A stretch of 64,000 nt of DNA from Zasmidium citrigriseum (taxonomy: Eukaryota > Ascomycota > Dothideomycetes > Mycosphaerellales > Mycosphaerellaceae). Of the stretch, positions 1-12,450 are shown piece by piece. Below the pieces are notes generated by a model. The model did not search any database, was not told where the DNA came from, and was given only the letters and a program-made list of their open reading frames with translations. How positions within the stretch are numbered: position 1 is the stretch's first letter; the number at the start of each line of letters is the position of its first letter. The stretch covers positions 248,001 to 312,000 of the forward strand of contig NHNW01000073.1 in assembly GCA_002786025.1 (NCBI GenBank), in the 5' to 3' direction. Made by a program: the position numbers and the translations under genes.

Positions 1-889
1 TCTGGACTGTTCTGCAAAAGTAGGATATGAGACTAGATTGGAAATGATTGAACGAAATCGTCTACATATACCCTGGCAGTTGCTGATCAAAAGTCCACTT
101 CGAGACTAACAGACGATGTGGATGGCCCTGAATGCATCATCGCAACTCTGCCGCTGACGGGCATATGGTCGGCCAACTGGGGCCAGTTCAGCTCGAATCG
201 AAGCCTACTTGGTGATGTCGATCTTCTTTGTCGACGACCTAAGCAAAACCCAAGCTTCAGCCGAGGAAGCTTGACGACGATCCCTGCCAGACGAGGCTGA
301 AAATCTGCGAAGGTCGAGATGACCTTATCTCGTTGTCGGATCAGGGTCCGGGATTGGGCAATCTTCGCATCTCTTGTACCTTGAGTGACGAGATGATACG
401 GCTCGACAAGTAGATCAGGTACAGAAAGTAGGTCGATGGCACATGAAGGATGAAGGAATTGCCGTCATGCCGTCGAAGAAAGCCCGGGCCGCGAAGGAGC
501 TGAAGGATTCCCGTAGCGTGGAGAGGAAACGTCGCTCCCTGCTGAGCTTGGCAAGCGCGATATACATCTCCTAGGAATGACCAACACGTGGAGGCCGATC
601 AGCTCAGCAGGCATGAGGCACAGCGTGCAGAGATCAACACGCGCTGGCATGCTTTTCAGCATCAAGCTTTATCGAAGTCCGGCGTGCAGTGTGCAGCCCA
701 ATGGGAGCAAGAATGTGATGGTTGCCGGGATGGAACTCTCCGCGTCCGCGGCATGGTACCATCCAGGACAATACCACCTTGAGTGTGACCAATACCTAGG
801 TCTGACTCCCCTTGTGGTTTGTTGGAACACTTCATACTCAGCCCTCATCCCGTTTCCTGGGATAGAGACCAACCACCACCAACAACATC
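1..889. other. No gene recognised
   Basis: I see no convincing coding region here. The open frames are short and overlap one another on both strands without domain-like content. The stretch is of normal base composition with ordinary CA and TG frequency, so it is not RIP-damaged. Its right end is presumably the promoter and 5' leader of the rhodopsin-domain gene that starts at 890. Confidence 0.5.
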
Positions 890-2340
890 ATGTCTTCGAC
901 TTCGAAGGATGGCCTGTTGGGCCTTACAGGCACCTTTCTTGGCCTCTCCATCATCTCGCTGGGCCTGAGGCTCTACGTTCGGGGCAAAGAACGTGTGAGA
1001 CCATTCGTTGACGACTGGTTCGCCGTAGTGGGCGTGGTGAGTTAAAAATGCTGCCAATCTCAGCACTTGGACTGACATGTCTAGGTTTGCTTTCTTGGAT
1101 CGTGCATTGTAACATTTCTATGTGAGCGAAACCGGCCATGCAGTACGAGGTAGAGAACGAACTGACGATTTGTCAGTTGTGCACTACAAGATCTTAGGAT
1201 ATGCCAGTAGCGACTTCACACCCGCAGAGGTCCAAGCCCAAAATGAACCCTCTGGCAAGGTGAGACCATCCTCCCAGAAATCTCATACAAAACCAAACGA
1301 CTTACATACTCACAGCTCGGCTACGCATTCGACTTCATCAACACGACCACCCTGGCAGCGATCAAACTTAGCGCCTTGTTCCTCTATCAACGACTCCTCG
1401 TATCCGGCGCCCGCAAACGAGACTACTTCAATGGCCTACTCATAGCCATGGCGGTCATCGTGGTCTGCTGGTACATTACGTTCATGTTTTTGGCTGCCTT
1501 CCAGTGCCGAACGCACTTCCAAGCTGTCTCACATGGCGAGGGAGACAAGTATTGTGATTTGAACTTCCCATGGGCTTTGGGCCTTGCCGTTTCGGACTTC
1601 TTGCTTGATCTGATCGTTTTGGTGTTGCCAATGCATCGGGTGAGTAGTATTGAGAACTCACGCGCGGCTGAGAGCCTTACTGACAGCATGCTCTCCCAGA
1701 TATGGCAGTTGCGTATTAGCACAGCGAAGAAGCTATCGATCATGGGCATCTTCGCTCTAGCTTTCGTGTAAGTTCTCCTGACTATCCATCTTGATCGGAA
1801 AATCCACTCACTCACACTTCTCACAGTGGTCTCGGCGCCTCCATCGCCCGCCTCTACTTCTACGTCCACGACCGCGGCGGCGTCTTCTGGCTCCACCACG
1901 ACTTCGAACGTCTCTACACCCAAATCATCTACATCCAAATGCTCGAATCTGGCATCTCCATCACCGCCATCAACATCCCGTGTCTCTGGGGTCTCTTCCA
2001 AACGAAATTTTCCGAGAAAGTCCTCAAAGGCATTCGGAGTATTGCTTCATCGATCAAGTCCGATTCGTCGAGGAGTACATCCTATGCCGGTCAGGAGGAA
2101 GGGGAGACGAAGCCGGGCTTCTCGACGCAGCATGCGAGCTTTTCAGAGGAGGGCTCGGTTAGGGAGGAGAAGAAGGAGGCTTGGGAGGTCGATCATTCCC
2201 GGCATCCGGCTTTTGATGGGGAGCTTGAGAGCCAGACTTTTGTTGCGCATGAGCCAGTCAGCGAGCTTCCGCGAGCGGTGCTGGCGAGGGCAAGTGGCTC
2301 GATTCAAGTCGATAAGAGCTTTGAAGTGAGGCATCAGTAG
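890..2340 (+). CDS. Fungal rhodopsin-domain integral membrane protein
   Basis: This is a predicted seven-helix membrane protein of the fungal rhodopsin-like (Fung_rhodopsin, SAT-type) family. Six exons give about 390 aa: 890-1036, 1085-1121, 1177-1259, 1316-1639, 1700-1767 and 1827-2340. All five introns are 48-60 nt with GTGAG or GTAAG donors and CAG or TAG acceptors, and the joins keep frame. Family hallmarks include the early FVDDWFAVVG segment, the LGYAFDFINTT/LSALFLYQRL helix region, the FQCRTHF loop, and a late helix beginning YTQIIYIQMLE followed by a charged cytoplasmic tail of about 110 residues. The start is the ATG at 890, which directly precedes the first helix. The family is expanded in plant-associated fungi, and most members, including this one, have no known substrate. 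The gene ends about 200 bp before the inverted repeat of the transposon island. Confidence 0.88.
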
Positions 2341-2537
2341 GGTTGAGATCTTGAAGAAGGTTCGGTGTAGCTTGCGACGAGATTAAAGGTGGAAATAGAT
2401 GCCATGTCCTATCATGATCTCCCACGCTTCGAATGCCCAACATCGAGGGATGCTTCGCCTTCGAGCTGTCATTTGCTTCGCTGGGCCGGATCTCGCTCCT
2501 TGGCTTCTCACTACGAACTTGACGATCGTGGCTGAAT

Positions 2538-2608
2538 ATTCTTAGATTCTAAAACCCCGGGCCCGCTGGCGGAGTGCCAAGCATGCGCCCGCCCACCAAT
2601 TTGCACTA
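2538..2608 (+). repeat. Left terminal inverted repeat of the 12.2 kb island
   Basis: The sequence starting TTCTTAGATTCTAAAACCC is matched in inverted orientation by 14651-14717. The outer 19 bases are identical, and about 70 bp can be aligned with a few transitions and small gaps. The matched part includes GGGCCCGC, GTGCCAAG and AATTTG.ACT. The base pair TA lies immediately outside both ends and could be a target duplication. This suggests a DNA transposon with long inverted repeats; the family was not identified. Confidence 0.65.
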
Positions 2609-4821
2609 GTAAACAACATCTCTTTAACTCTCTATCCGGGACTACCTGCATCGCAGTAGGTTTATTAATTAACACGATATACAGACGCCTTCTACATACT
2701 CTAGAAGTATTACCTAGCTACTTAAGGGGTACCTCGGCTAGCGTAAGAAGTAGTAAGCGGCCTTAGAAAGGTATATTAGGCTATAGGTTTCCTATTATCT
2801 ATATCTTAATACTAATACCTCTAGATATTTACTTACTAGAGCGCCTTATTACTCCTTTAGTAGAGCGTCGATTACTCGATCTAGACACCTTATTACCCTT
2901 TCTAATCCTTTATAACTTACTAGTATCTACTACTATACTAACTAAAGACTATACTACCCTTTTATACTCTAATAACGATAGTAGCTCCTTTCGGTTTAAC
3001 CTACTACCCTTGTCTTTATAGTCTAAGGTACTATTACTATTATATTATCTATAGATAGGTCGTTTAGACGACTTACTAAGCTTAGTACTCTCTAAAGTCT
3101 TCGAGACTAGACTCCGAGCTCTTAGTCTATTATATAAGGGGGTATCTATTACCTTCTTACGCTAGATCGATCGATAATACTAGCTACTAGATATACCTCT
3201 AATCGACGACGATAATAGGCCTACTAGGCGTAGTACTCGTACTTAAACTACTTTAGTATTAGTAGACGATAATCTATCGACTAAACGGACTATAATAGAG
3301 TAGTAATTACTACTAGTATTATTTATAAGGTCGTAGAGTAGCTAGCTAGTTACTCTAAGGGCGCCTATATTACTACTACCTCTACTATAGCTAGTAGCTA
3401 TTACTAATAGTACTACGTAGTCCTATAAATCTACTAAGAACCTACCTAAATCGTAGGCCTTAGCGGGAGCTAGCGGTATAAAGAAGAACGCTCGTAGTAA
3501 CTTAAAGAGGAAATAGTCGTTATCTATTAGCTAAACTCTAGGTAAGAAGCGCTCTAGAGGTAGTCTTAGCGAGTAAGCTAACTAATAGCTAGATCTAACT
3601 CTACCCTTAGCCGACTCTACTACTATAACTACTATACTAAATAATAAGCCCGAAGTTATCGCTATATCGCCTATATTAGGGGACTTTCTATAAATTAAAA
3701 TAGAGTCGATTAGTAGTAGTAGTATAGAGTAATAGCCCCCTAAGGGTAGTACTAAGTTAGTAGATTTAACTAATATCCCGAGTAGTAATTATCTAACCCT
3801 AAAGCTAGCCGCTACTACCGTTACGGCCGTTAAATCTACGGCTATTAAGTTATCGCTAGTACCTCTACTAAAGGTACCTACTCCGAAGTATAAGATTAAA
3901 TAGACTAGATAGTTTAATTATTATAAACTACTACGAGTTAATATCCTTCTCGATACTCCTTATAATCTACTTCTAATCCGCTTAAAGATCTTTAAATAAC
4001 GTAAGTATATAGAGTAATATTCGAATTAACTAGGCCTATAGAAGTATCTAATTTAAAGATACGCTAATATATACTATCGACGTACTAAGAGTAGTAAACT
4101 CGAGTACTATACTAGCTTCTTACTACTAAGTATCTATAACTAGCCTAAGATTAAGTAGTTTCTTCTATACTACTCTAAGAAGTCCTCTACTAACTTAGAG
4201 CTTAAGATTATCGAATATTAGTTATATAGAGCTAACGAGGATCTTAAACGACTTAGTCTAGTCGTTATAGATAGTAACGCTTCTATAACGACGGCTAGTA
4301 GAGGTAGCGGCGCTACTAATACTACTATAGCTATCGACCTTTCGTCTAATACTAACCTTCTATCTAGTCTACCTATACCTAACTATACGAAGCTAAAGAA
4401 GCCTAGCTAGAAGAACGCTAACAATCGTCTTAAAGATAAGTATATCGATAGGCTAGCTATCTTCGAGTAGATTAAGAACTAATACTAGTATATCGATAAG
4501 TAGTATACCTTATCGAAGGGAGTAGGTATACTAGGCTACTATATCCTTAGAGGTATCTATTATAAGTTAAACGGTACCGTACTCGCTTTCTAGCGTAATA
4601 AGTATATACTCGGTAACTACTCTATTACTAATCTAAGTAATATAGTAATTAATAAGATAATCGATATCTATAAGGCTAAGTACCTAGCTTATAGCTAGGG
4701 TAAGCGACGAAACGATATACCCTCTTAGCTAGCCGCTCTACTATCTTATCTATATACTAGTCTACCTCTACTATAGGTATACGCTCTACCGTACTAGCCT
4801 AGCTAATAATAAGTTCTATAA
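2609..4821. repeat. RIP-ruined left arm of outer transposon
   Basis: From about 2645 the sequence nearly lacks CA and TG and is dominated by TA, CTA and TAG, the expected product of RIP. Stops fill every frame and no protein family could be recovered. With 12451-14650 it would form one ~4.5 kb element bounded by the inverted repeats and split by the Gypsy insertion. Confidence 0.6.
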
Positions 4822-4826
4822 TAAGC

Positions 4827-5014
4827 TATAAAGGGCGATACTCTATAAGCTTAGTACTAGCCTAAGGTATTAAGCCTATACTCTTAGCTACGAGGAGGCT
4901 TAGTATACTACGCTTTTCTCCTTAGTCTCTAATAGATAGATTCCTCTTTCCTTCTTTATCGAACCTATTATATACTATATCGAGCTTTAGTATATACGCT
5001 ACTTACCTATAATA
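4827..5014 (+). repeat. 5' LTR of Gypsy element
   Basis: The 188 bp sequence starts TATAAAGGGCGATACTC and ends CTTACCTATAATA. It aligns end to end without gaps to 12258-12445. Differences are C/T or G/A only. The five bases before it (TAAGC) repeat after the 3' LTR. Confidence 0.92.
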
Positions 5015-5099
5015 TTAGGTTTAATTAATATTATAGACGCCTCGAGCTTCTTCGTAGAAGCTAACGTAAATACCCTAGGGAACGACTCCTCTAGGTAGG

Positions 5100-8000
5100 A
5101 GCTAACGCTAGCTACTATATAGTATATCCTCGAAGAGATATATAATCGCTAGTAGACGATAGAGACTAAATTATAGTTAACGAGAGCTACGCTCTAATAG
5201 TTAGAGGCTACTTAATAAACCGTAGTAGCTAGTCTAAGCTAGTACTAAGGAGCTACTACGAACGAGCTCCTATAGCGTTTAGTAGAGGCCCTCCGACCTT
5301 CTACTATAACGACTACTACTACGTCTATAGTCCCTATATAGGAAACTATAGGACCTAGGGAATAGAGACTACCTACTTAGGATAGCTAAGCTAATATATT
5401 CTACGACTATTTTAGTCGGATTTAGAGCTCTTACTACGTATATTCCGTATTAAGACCCTCGCTCCCTACTAAATATTACTAGAATATTATCTATAATACC
5501 CTACCTACTAATAAGCGAGCCTAGATAAGATACTTCTAGGAATATAGCTACCTAACTAGTAGTAAGAATCCCGCTACTTTCTTTACGTAACTCGAAGATA
5601 TTTTCGCGGATATTAATAAAGCCGCGAAGGTACTAGAGAAACTAACGGTACTTAAGTATACTAATAGGTAGCTATAGTATAAATACTAGCTAGATTTCGA
5701 CGGACTCCTACTATTAGCTAGCGGAAGCTACTAGACTAATATATCTAAGATTAGGTACCTTAAGAACTTATTCTCGAACTCTACTACTTCTAATACGGTT
5801 ACTATAGCTAAGTATATAGACTACTACCGCTTTACTAAGGAGGTAGAGAGAATTATAACTAACTACGAGAATCCCGACTAGTTTAAGGCGGCTAATAGAA
5901 GATAGTTAGAGAAGAAGGGTAAGGACTCTATAAGTTCTACCCTAGGTAGCGCGTAACTATACCTAGTTCTAATAGTAGTACCCTAAACTAACTCTAATAG
6001 GGACGTCGTTATAAATAACGCGCGAACTAGTAGTAACTATAGTAAAGGATATAGAGGGCGTTAAGGAGGCTTAGGAGGAGGACGACCTTCCTCTAGTAGG
6101 AAATAAAGAGCTAAGTAGGTCGATAATACGGAAAGGGAGAGACGCTATAAGAAGAAGCTCTACTTCCGCTATAGAGTAGGCGGATACTATATTCGTAACT
6201 ACCCCTACGTACCTATAGTATAGCCTACTATAATTAACGCTATCCTTACGTAGCTTTTACTAGAGGCTAACGAAGAACTCGTAGAGAGTAATAACGAAGG
6301 ATAGGGAAAAGAGTAACTCCTACTTAGAGTTAGGAGCTAGGAGTTACCCTAATATTAGTAGAAAAATAGGATAGAGTTAAGGAGGATATAAACGGAAACC
6401 TTATATATACTAACGTAGTCCTATAAAATAATATTAGAACCTCTACTCTTATTAATAAAGATTATTAATATTATACTATAATTAATACTAGCCTTATAAA
6501 AGGCCTTAGACTAAGCTATATTAGCCGCGAAGTCTATAAAGTAAAAGGAGCGTCCTCCGCTATAAAGGGCGTAAATATCGTTAGCGTAGTCGCCCTTTGT
6601 ATAGAAATTAATAGATACCTATAGATAGTATACGTATACGTAGTACTAGACCTAGCGTTCCTACTAATCCTAGGAAATCTCTAGAAAGTATATAATAAAG
6701 TTAGGACCGCGCCTAAAAAACGGCGGTTCTACTATAAGTAGGCGAAGCGATAGGTATAAGAAGGACGTAACTATTGTGGGAGGGCAACACCGACCACACA
6801 ACAGTGATCTTGTTCCCTTACTAGCCACGAGGCCCAAGATGCTTCCGGGTCCTCCTACGAAGGAGGATTGTCGATAGCCTCGTTGAAGGAAGGAATCAAA
6901 CAAGGAGTAACAAGAGAAGTTCAAGGCTCGCTGAGACCAAAGCAAGAGAACAAGGCAAGGCAATCAAGGTAGAAAACAAGGCTCAAGCAAGGGATAACAC
7001 AAGGCTCTCAATTTGATAGGGTCAAAATCACAATCTTCTTCTCGCAGAACGCTTCAATTCGAATTCAGTACATAGCATGTGTTATATAAGAGTCTGTTGC
7101 CTGCCCATGAGAGATCTCATCTCAAACCCCTCGCCACAAGATGATAGGCCACTTCCCCGGATCAGAATCAGGCTGGGAACCCCTGAGTTGAAGGAAGTGA
7201 TGTTGCTCGCCAACACTATTACAAATTCGAGGAACGCGGGAGTATTACTATACTATCCGCTAGTTTTACTACGCTCGCTATAGCTATAGCGGAAGATATT
7301 AAGAAGGTACTTAAGCTAAAGGAGTACCTAACTATCTAGGCCCTATAAAAACGACTACCTCTAGAGGTTCGGGATCTAGCTCTACTATTTTATTGCCGAG
7401 AAGCTAAGAAGTTAGCCCCCTATAGACTAGGTATCGATTACTATATCGAACTCTATAAGAAACTAGACGGATCCTAGCCTATACTCCCCTAGGGCCTTCT
7501 ATATAGTATATCGAAGTAGGAACTACTAGTATTAAGGAAGATACTAGATAAGCTCCTATAGAAGGGGTATATCTAGCCTTCTAACTTAGAAGCCGCGGCC
7601 CCTATACTTTTTATTTAAAAGCCTAGTAGAGGACTATACTTCTACTATAACTATAGGAGGTTAAATACCCTAACGAAGTAGGATAGGTACCTACTACCTC
7701 TAATACTAGAGACCTTACGAAATCTTATAGAAGCTAAATAGTTAACGAAGGTTAACGTCGTTTCTACGTTCTATTAGATAAGGATAGCGGAGGGCTATAA
7801 GTATAAGACCGCTTTCCGTACTAGATTTAGCTCTTTTAAATAGCTCGTATATCCGTTTAGGTTATTAGAGGCTCTAGCTACTTTTTAATAGTATATTAAT
7901 ACTTTATTATAGGAGTATCTAGACGACTTCGCTTCTACCTATATCGACGACGTAATTATCTACTCTAATAGGTCTAAAGAGGATTACTTCTATAAAGTTT

Positions 8001-10560
8001 ATACCGTTCTCTATAAACTTTAGAAAGGAGGCCTTTATATTAACCTAGATAAGAGTAAGTTCGCTTAGAAGTAAATTAAGTACCTTAGTTTTATCGTCTA
8101 CGCTAATAGAAAAGGAGTATCTACTAATCCTAAAAAGGTAGAAGCCGTAAAGAAATAGGCGGTACCTAAGACCTAGAAGAAAGTACGAAGATTCCTTAGG
8201 TTTACTAACTACTACTATATATTTATTCCTAACTATTCGAAGATTACTATACCTTTAACTACGCTTACTAGTAAGGGTACGCTATTCTCCTAGGGAAAAG
8301 ACTAGGAGTATACGTTCGAGTTACTAAAAGATAAGTTCTATTAGGCTCTAATACTTACTTAGTAGGATCTAACGCTACTAATATTCCTAGAGACGGATTA
8401 TAGTAGCTTTACGATAGGTAGCGCCCTCCTATAAGAAAAGGGTAGTATCTAAAGACTAGTAGGCTTTTTCTCGTAGAAACTAAATAAGTTAGAGATTAAC
8501 TATAATATCTACGATAAAGAGATACTCGTAGTAGTATCTAGTATTAAGTTCTAGGAACCCGAACTAAAAGCCTATAGTCCCTTTATAATTTAGACGGACT
8601 ATAAGAATCTAGAGTACTTTATAGTAAAAAGGTAACTATTAGAGTAATAGATCCGTTAGTAGGAAACCCTAGCTAAGTTCTAGTTCTCCTTAGTTTATAG
8701 GCTAGGTACTAAAGTAGTAATCCCTAACGCCCTATTAAGGAGGGAATAGGATACGTTAGGGGCTAACGATAAACTCTTATAGTTTCGCCGCTTTTTAGAT
8801 CTAGATCGCGTACTAAATTAGCTAGATAACGTATAGTCGACTATTACTTAAGTTACGCTAGCCCTCGAACGTTTAAACTCGGATACTACTATAATTAGCT
8901 ATATATTAACCCCTCGACGAATAGGAACTACTACTATAGCGCCTATAGAGATAGACGCCGAGCCCGAGGTAAATAACGCGGAGACTAGCGGCCCTTTCTA
9001 GGAAGCCGAACTTAATAGCCTCTAGGCTAAAGCCGTCGAGAAGGATAAAGTATACTAAGCGGTTCTCTAGGCTTTAAACGATAGAGCCCGTACTTTACTA
9101 GAGTAGATTAAGGTAAAGATCTAGCTAGGGGACTATAGCCTTAACTAAAGAGGATATCTACGATACTAAGAGAAACTATAGGTACTAGGCGCTACTATAA
9201 CTATAGAAGCCGAGTATTAAGCGCTAGAGGCTAATAAGAAAACCCTAGACACTTTAAGGACTAAGTTAATCTAGTCTATATATAATTCTCTAGTATATAG
9301 ATACCTAGAGTAGGACTCTACTACTATAATCGCGCGACGTAACTTCTATTAGCCCCTTTAGGCGAAATACGTTCGATAGTTCCTTTAGAATTATAAACTA
9401 TATAGGAGAAATAAGGTTTAGCGAGAATATAAGTATAGCCTCCTAAAACCTTTACTAGTCCTCGACTATTTCTTCTAGGAAATCGCTATAGACTTTATTA
9501 CTAAACTCCCTAACTCCTAAGGGAATAAATACCTTTAGGTAATTAAGGACTAGCTAAGTAAGTAGGTAACTCTAGTAGCGATACCTAATATAAAAGCGGA
9601 GGATTACATAGTAATTTTTATAGAAGCTTAGGTTAAGTACTATAGGCTTCCCTACGCTATTACTAGCGATAGGGGTACTAACTAGACGAGTACTTTTTAG
9701 TAAGTACTCTATTAACTATTAGGCGTAAAGTAGCGTTTAAGCTCTACTTACTACCCTTAAATAGACGGAGGCCTAGAACGAATTAATTAAGATATATAAG
9801 CGTACCTCCGAAACTATATTAACTAAGAGTAATCCGACTAGAGTAAGTAGCTCTCTAGGGCGTAAATAGCGCTAAACGGTAGGTATTACGTAGGATTAGG
9901 TATAAGCTCCTTCTTTATAACTTATAGGTACGAGACGACCTCCCTAGTCGTATTAGAACTAGATCTCGTAGTAGATAGTAGGCTTTTAGCTATAAAAAGG
10001 GCGGAGGTATTCGTTAATAAATTAAAATAGATTTTAGATCTCTACTAAGCTAGTATAGTAGAGGCCGCCTAGTTATAGGAGGAGAGCGCTAATAGAAATA
10101 GGACTCTAGCGCTAAAATACTAGGTTAGCGATAAAGTATAGCTAGATCTAAGGAACTACTATACCGATCGCCTAAAGAAGAGCCTAGATATACGTTACGC
10201 TAAGTATACTATCTCTAAGGTTTTATCGCTAGTCTCTATATAGCTCTCTAGGATCCCTAGTAATATTTACTTAGTATTCTATATAGATCTACTAAGGCTA
10301 GCGAGCTAAGACCCCTTACCTAGATAGGAAACTAACGATAATTAGCTAGACCTAGTACTATTCGAGACGTATAAAGAATAGAGCGTAGAAGAAGTACTCT
10401 ATACGAGAAATAAGAGGAGAGGACGAGGGAGAGAAGTCCTCGTAAAGTAGAATAGATACTATAAACTAACCTAGGAACCCGTAGAAAATTTAGTAGATAC
10501 TATCGCTCTAGACGAATTCGAGAGGAAATTTAGAAATATAATAGAAAATAATAGTCCTTT
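5100..10560 (+). pseudogene. Decayed gag-pol with chromodomain
   Basis: The frame is destroyed by stops, but diagnostic motifs read through on the plus strand. A zinc knuckle remnant lies at 6158-6205: Cys and His codons have become Tyr codons, but the GG..YIRNYP spacing is kept. The reverse transcriptase YIDD box is at 7940-7951, followed by VIIYS. The RNase H motif LETDYSSFTIGSALL is at about 8387-8430. The integrase catalytic triad is Asp at 9491, Asp at 9668 (within ITSDRGT) and Glu at 9776, giving exact D-x58-D-x35-E spacing in one frame. An HHCC-like region lies upstream, around 9345-9420. A C-terminal chromodomain reads at about 10370-10530 (SVEEVLYTR, EVLVK, EPVENLVD). The boundaries given are approximate. 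Confidence 0.85.
6775..7215. mobile_element. Solo LTR inserted after RIP
   Basis: This 441 bp block has normal CA and TG content, unlike the sequence on both sides. It starts TGTGGGAGGGCAACA and ends TGTTGCTCGCCAACA, so it has TG...CA ends with a short imperfect inverted repeat. The four bases CTAT flank it on both sides (6771-6774 and 7216-7219). It contains a TATA-like box (TTATATAAGAG, about 7081) and no coding potential. Its sequence is unrelated to the surrounding element's LTR. It most likely arose by LTR-LTR recombination of another retroelement that inserted into the already mutated Gypsy protease region. Confidence 0.8.
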
Positions 10561-12232
10561 AGACGCCTAGTAAAGAGGCGGAAGGCGAAGGAATTAGTAT
10601 AGAGTTTAGGCGTTTTTAGAAGGGGAAAAGGAATAGTAGAGAGAATTAATAGAGAGAGGACGAGTCTCTATTTAGCGTTTAAGGGCTACCGCCTAAGCTA
10701 TCCTAGTAAAAGGCCTATAGGCTATATAGAAAACTTTAGAGGGCGAGCTTAGACGCCTACTCTCTTATCCTTAACCTTCTTCTTACTAGTACTACTACTA
10801 GTACTACTAGAGCTACTAGTAGCTAGGGTATTACTACTAGAGGCTAGGGCGCGGGCGTAGCGAGACGTAGTATTAGCGCGACGATAGCCTAGGCGTAGGG
10901 TAGTAGAGATAGAGCCTAAGCTAGAAAGTATAGTTAGTAATATTTTTCCTTTAGAGTTTTAGGAGTACTTATATTTAGCCCTAGCGGGCGATAATATCCT
11001 CGATAGTAGTAGTTACCTTATCGCGAATAGTACTATAAAATTTATAGTTAGTAACGTTTCTAGTATAGAAGCTAGAATATACTTATAAGGAGATACTAGA
11101 GGTACTAAGACTACGTAGAGCTTTATAAGCCTAAAGGCCTTTCTTAAGCTAGCTATAGTTAGCGGCGCTATTACTAAATTAGCGGTATCTAATATAATCT
11201 ACCTAGAATCTAAGACTTATATAATTATAGCTATAGACTAAGTCTACGCTACGTAAATAACGTAAACGATTTAAGGGCTAGGAGTAGTTAGTAATACTAT
11301 TTCTATAGAGAGTAGAGAACTTATAGTAGGTAGTAGGACTTATAGCTAGTAGCGTAGGCGGCGTAGGCGGTAGTAGTACTATTAGTACCCTAAGACGTAT
11401 AAGCTAGATCTAATAAGAGAATAGCGGAAATCGATACTTATAGCCTAGTCGATATAGTCGACGCTAAGGGTAGTATAACTATAGTAGTATAGGCGAGGTA
11501 TCTATCTCTAATTAGCTTATACTACTTTCTAGCGATTTCTCGATAGGATATATACAATAGAGCTAGTAGAGGGGCGGAGATATATTAAGTCTAAGGCCTC
11601 TATTAGTCTTTAGTTAGAAGTCGCTAGATTCTTACTAGAGAAGTACGTATATTATAATAGATAGTAGTAGATATCGTAGTTAGTAGATACTACTACTACT
11701 TATATTAATACTAGATACTTACTAACGCTTTTCGAGCGGAATACGACTATTACTAAAGGGTTACTAGGTATTAGATATTATTAAACTTACTTTACTTTTA
11801 GAGGCTACTAAGGAAAGAAGAAGATTAAGGTATAAGAGAGTAGCTAGGTATTTATCCTTCTATAGGAAAAACGAGTAAAGGCGACGTTTAAGTAAAGGAG
11901 CGCTAGCTACCTATTAAGTAAAGAAAATAGGCTATTATTAGTAAAGGATAATAGTAACGAACGATAGCTAGGCGGTAACTAGATAATAAGAGACGGATTA
12001 CGAGACTATTTAGACGATTACGAGACTAATTTAACGCCTCTCTTTACTCTCGATAATAAGAGTAATAATAGGAAGTATTTAATAGACCTAATAGGAAAGG
12101 ACGGAAGCCTAAAATAGTAAAGCGGTTTGCTAGATAATAAAGGCTAGTATTAAATAAGTAGGTAGCGAGGTTAATAAACTTTACCTCTATTAGAGCGCGA
12201 CCTAATTTACTTAGAGGACGGGGTTTCCCCTA

Positions 12233-12254
12233 TAGAGGGAGGGGAGAGAGAGGG
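12233..12254 (+). other. Polypurine tract of Gypsy element
   Basis: A run of A and G ending AGAGAGAGGG lies immediately before the 3' LTR, the expected position of the plus-strand priming site of an LTR retrotransposon. Confidence 0.75.
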
Positions 12255-12257
12255 TAA

Positions 12258-12445
12258 TATAAAGAGCGATACCCTATAAGCTTAGTACTAGCCTAAGGTA
12301 TTAAGCCTATACTCTCGGCTACGAGAAGGCTTAGCGTACCGCGCTTTTCTTCTTAGTCCCTAATAGATAGATTCCTCTTTCCTTCTTTATCGAACCTATT
12401 ATATACTATATCGAGCTTTAGTATATACGCTACTTACCTATAATA
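12258..12445 (+). repeat. 3' LTR of Gypsy element
   Basis: This 188 bp copy matches 4827-5014 without gaps. It keeps more C and G at the differing sites (for example CTCGGC against CTTAGC), so it is the less mutated of the two. It is followed by TAAGC, the duplicated target site. Confidence 0.92.
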
Positions 12446-12450
12446 TAAGC

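Larger units (their letters stand above)
4827..12445 (+). mobile_element. Ty3/Gypsy chromodomain LTR retrotransposon, RIP-inactivated
   Basis: This is a full-length element with two 188 bp LTRs (4827-5014 and 12258-12445) that differ by about a dozen transitions, as RIP would produce. It is flanked by the 5 bp direct repeat TAAGC at 4822-4826 and 12446-12450. Plus-strand order is gag zinc knuckle, (protease), reverse transcriptase, RNase H, integrase, chromodomain and polypurine tract, which is the Ty3/Gypsy chromovirus order. A 441 bp solo LTR sits inside at 6775-7215. The LTR ends read TA...TA, consistent with original TG...CA ends mutated by RIP. No frame is intact. The element inserted into an older inverted-repeat transposon. 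Confidence 0.9.

Noticed and set aside
6670..6963. A 97-aa open frame on the minus strand spanning the solo LTR edge.
   Set aside because: It crosses the border between RIP-damaged Gypsy sequence and the solo LTR and has no domain content, so it is a chance frame.
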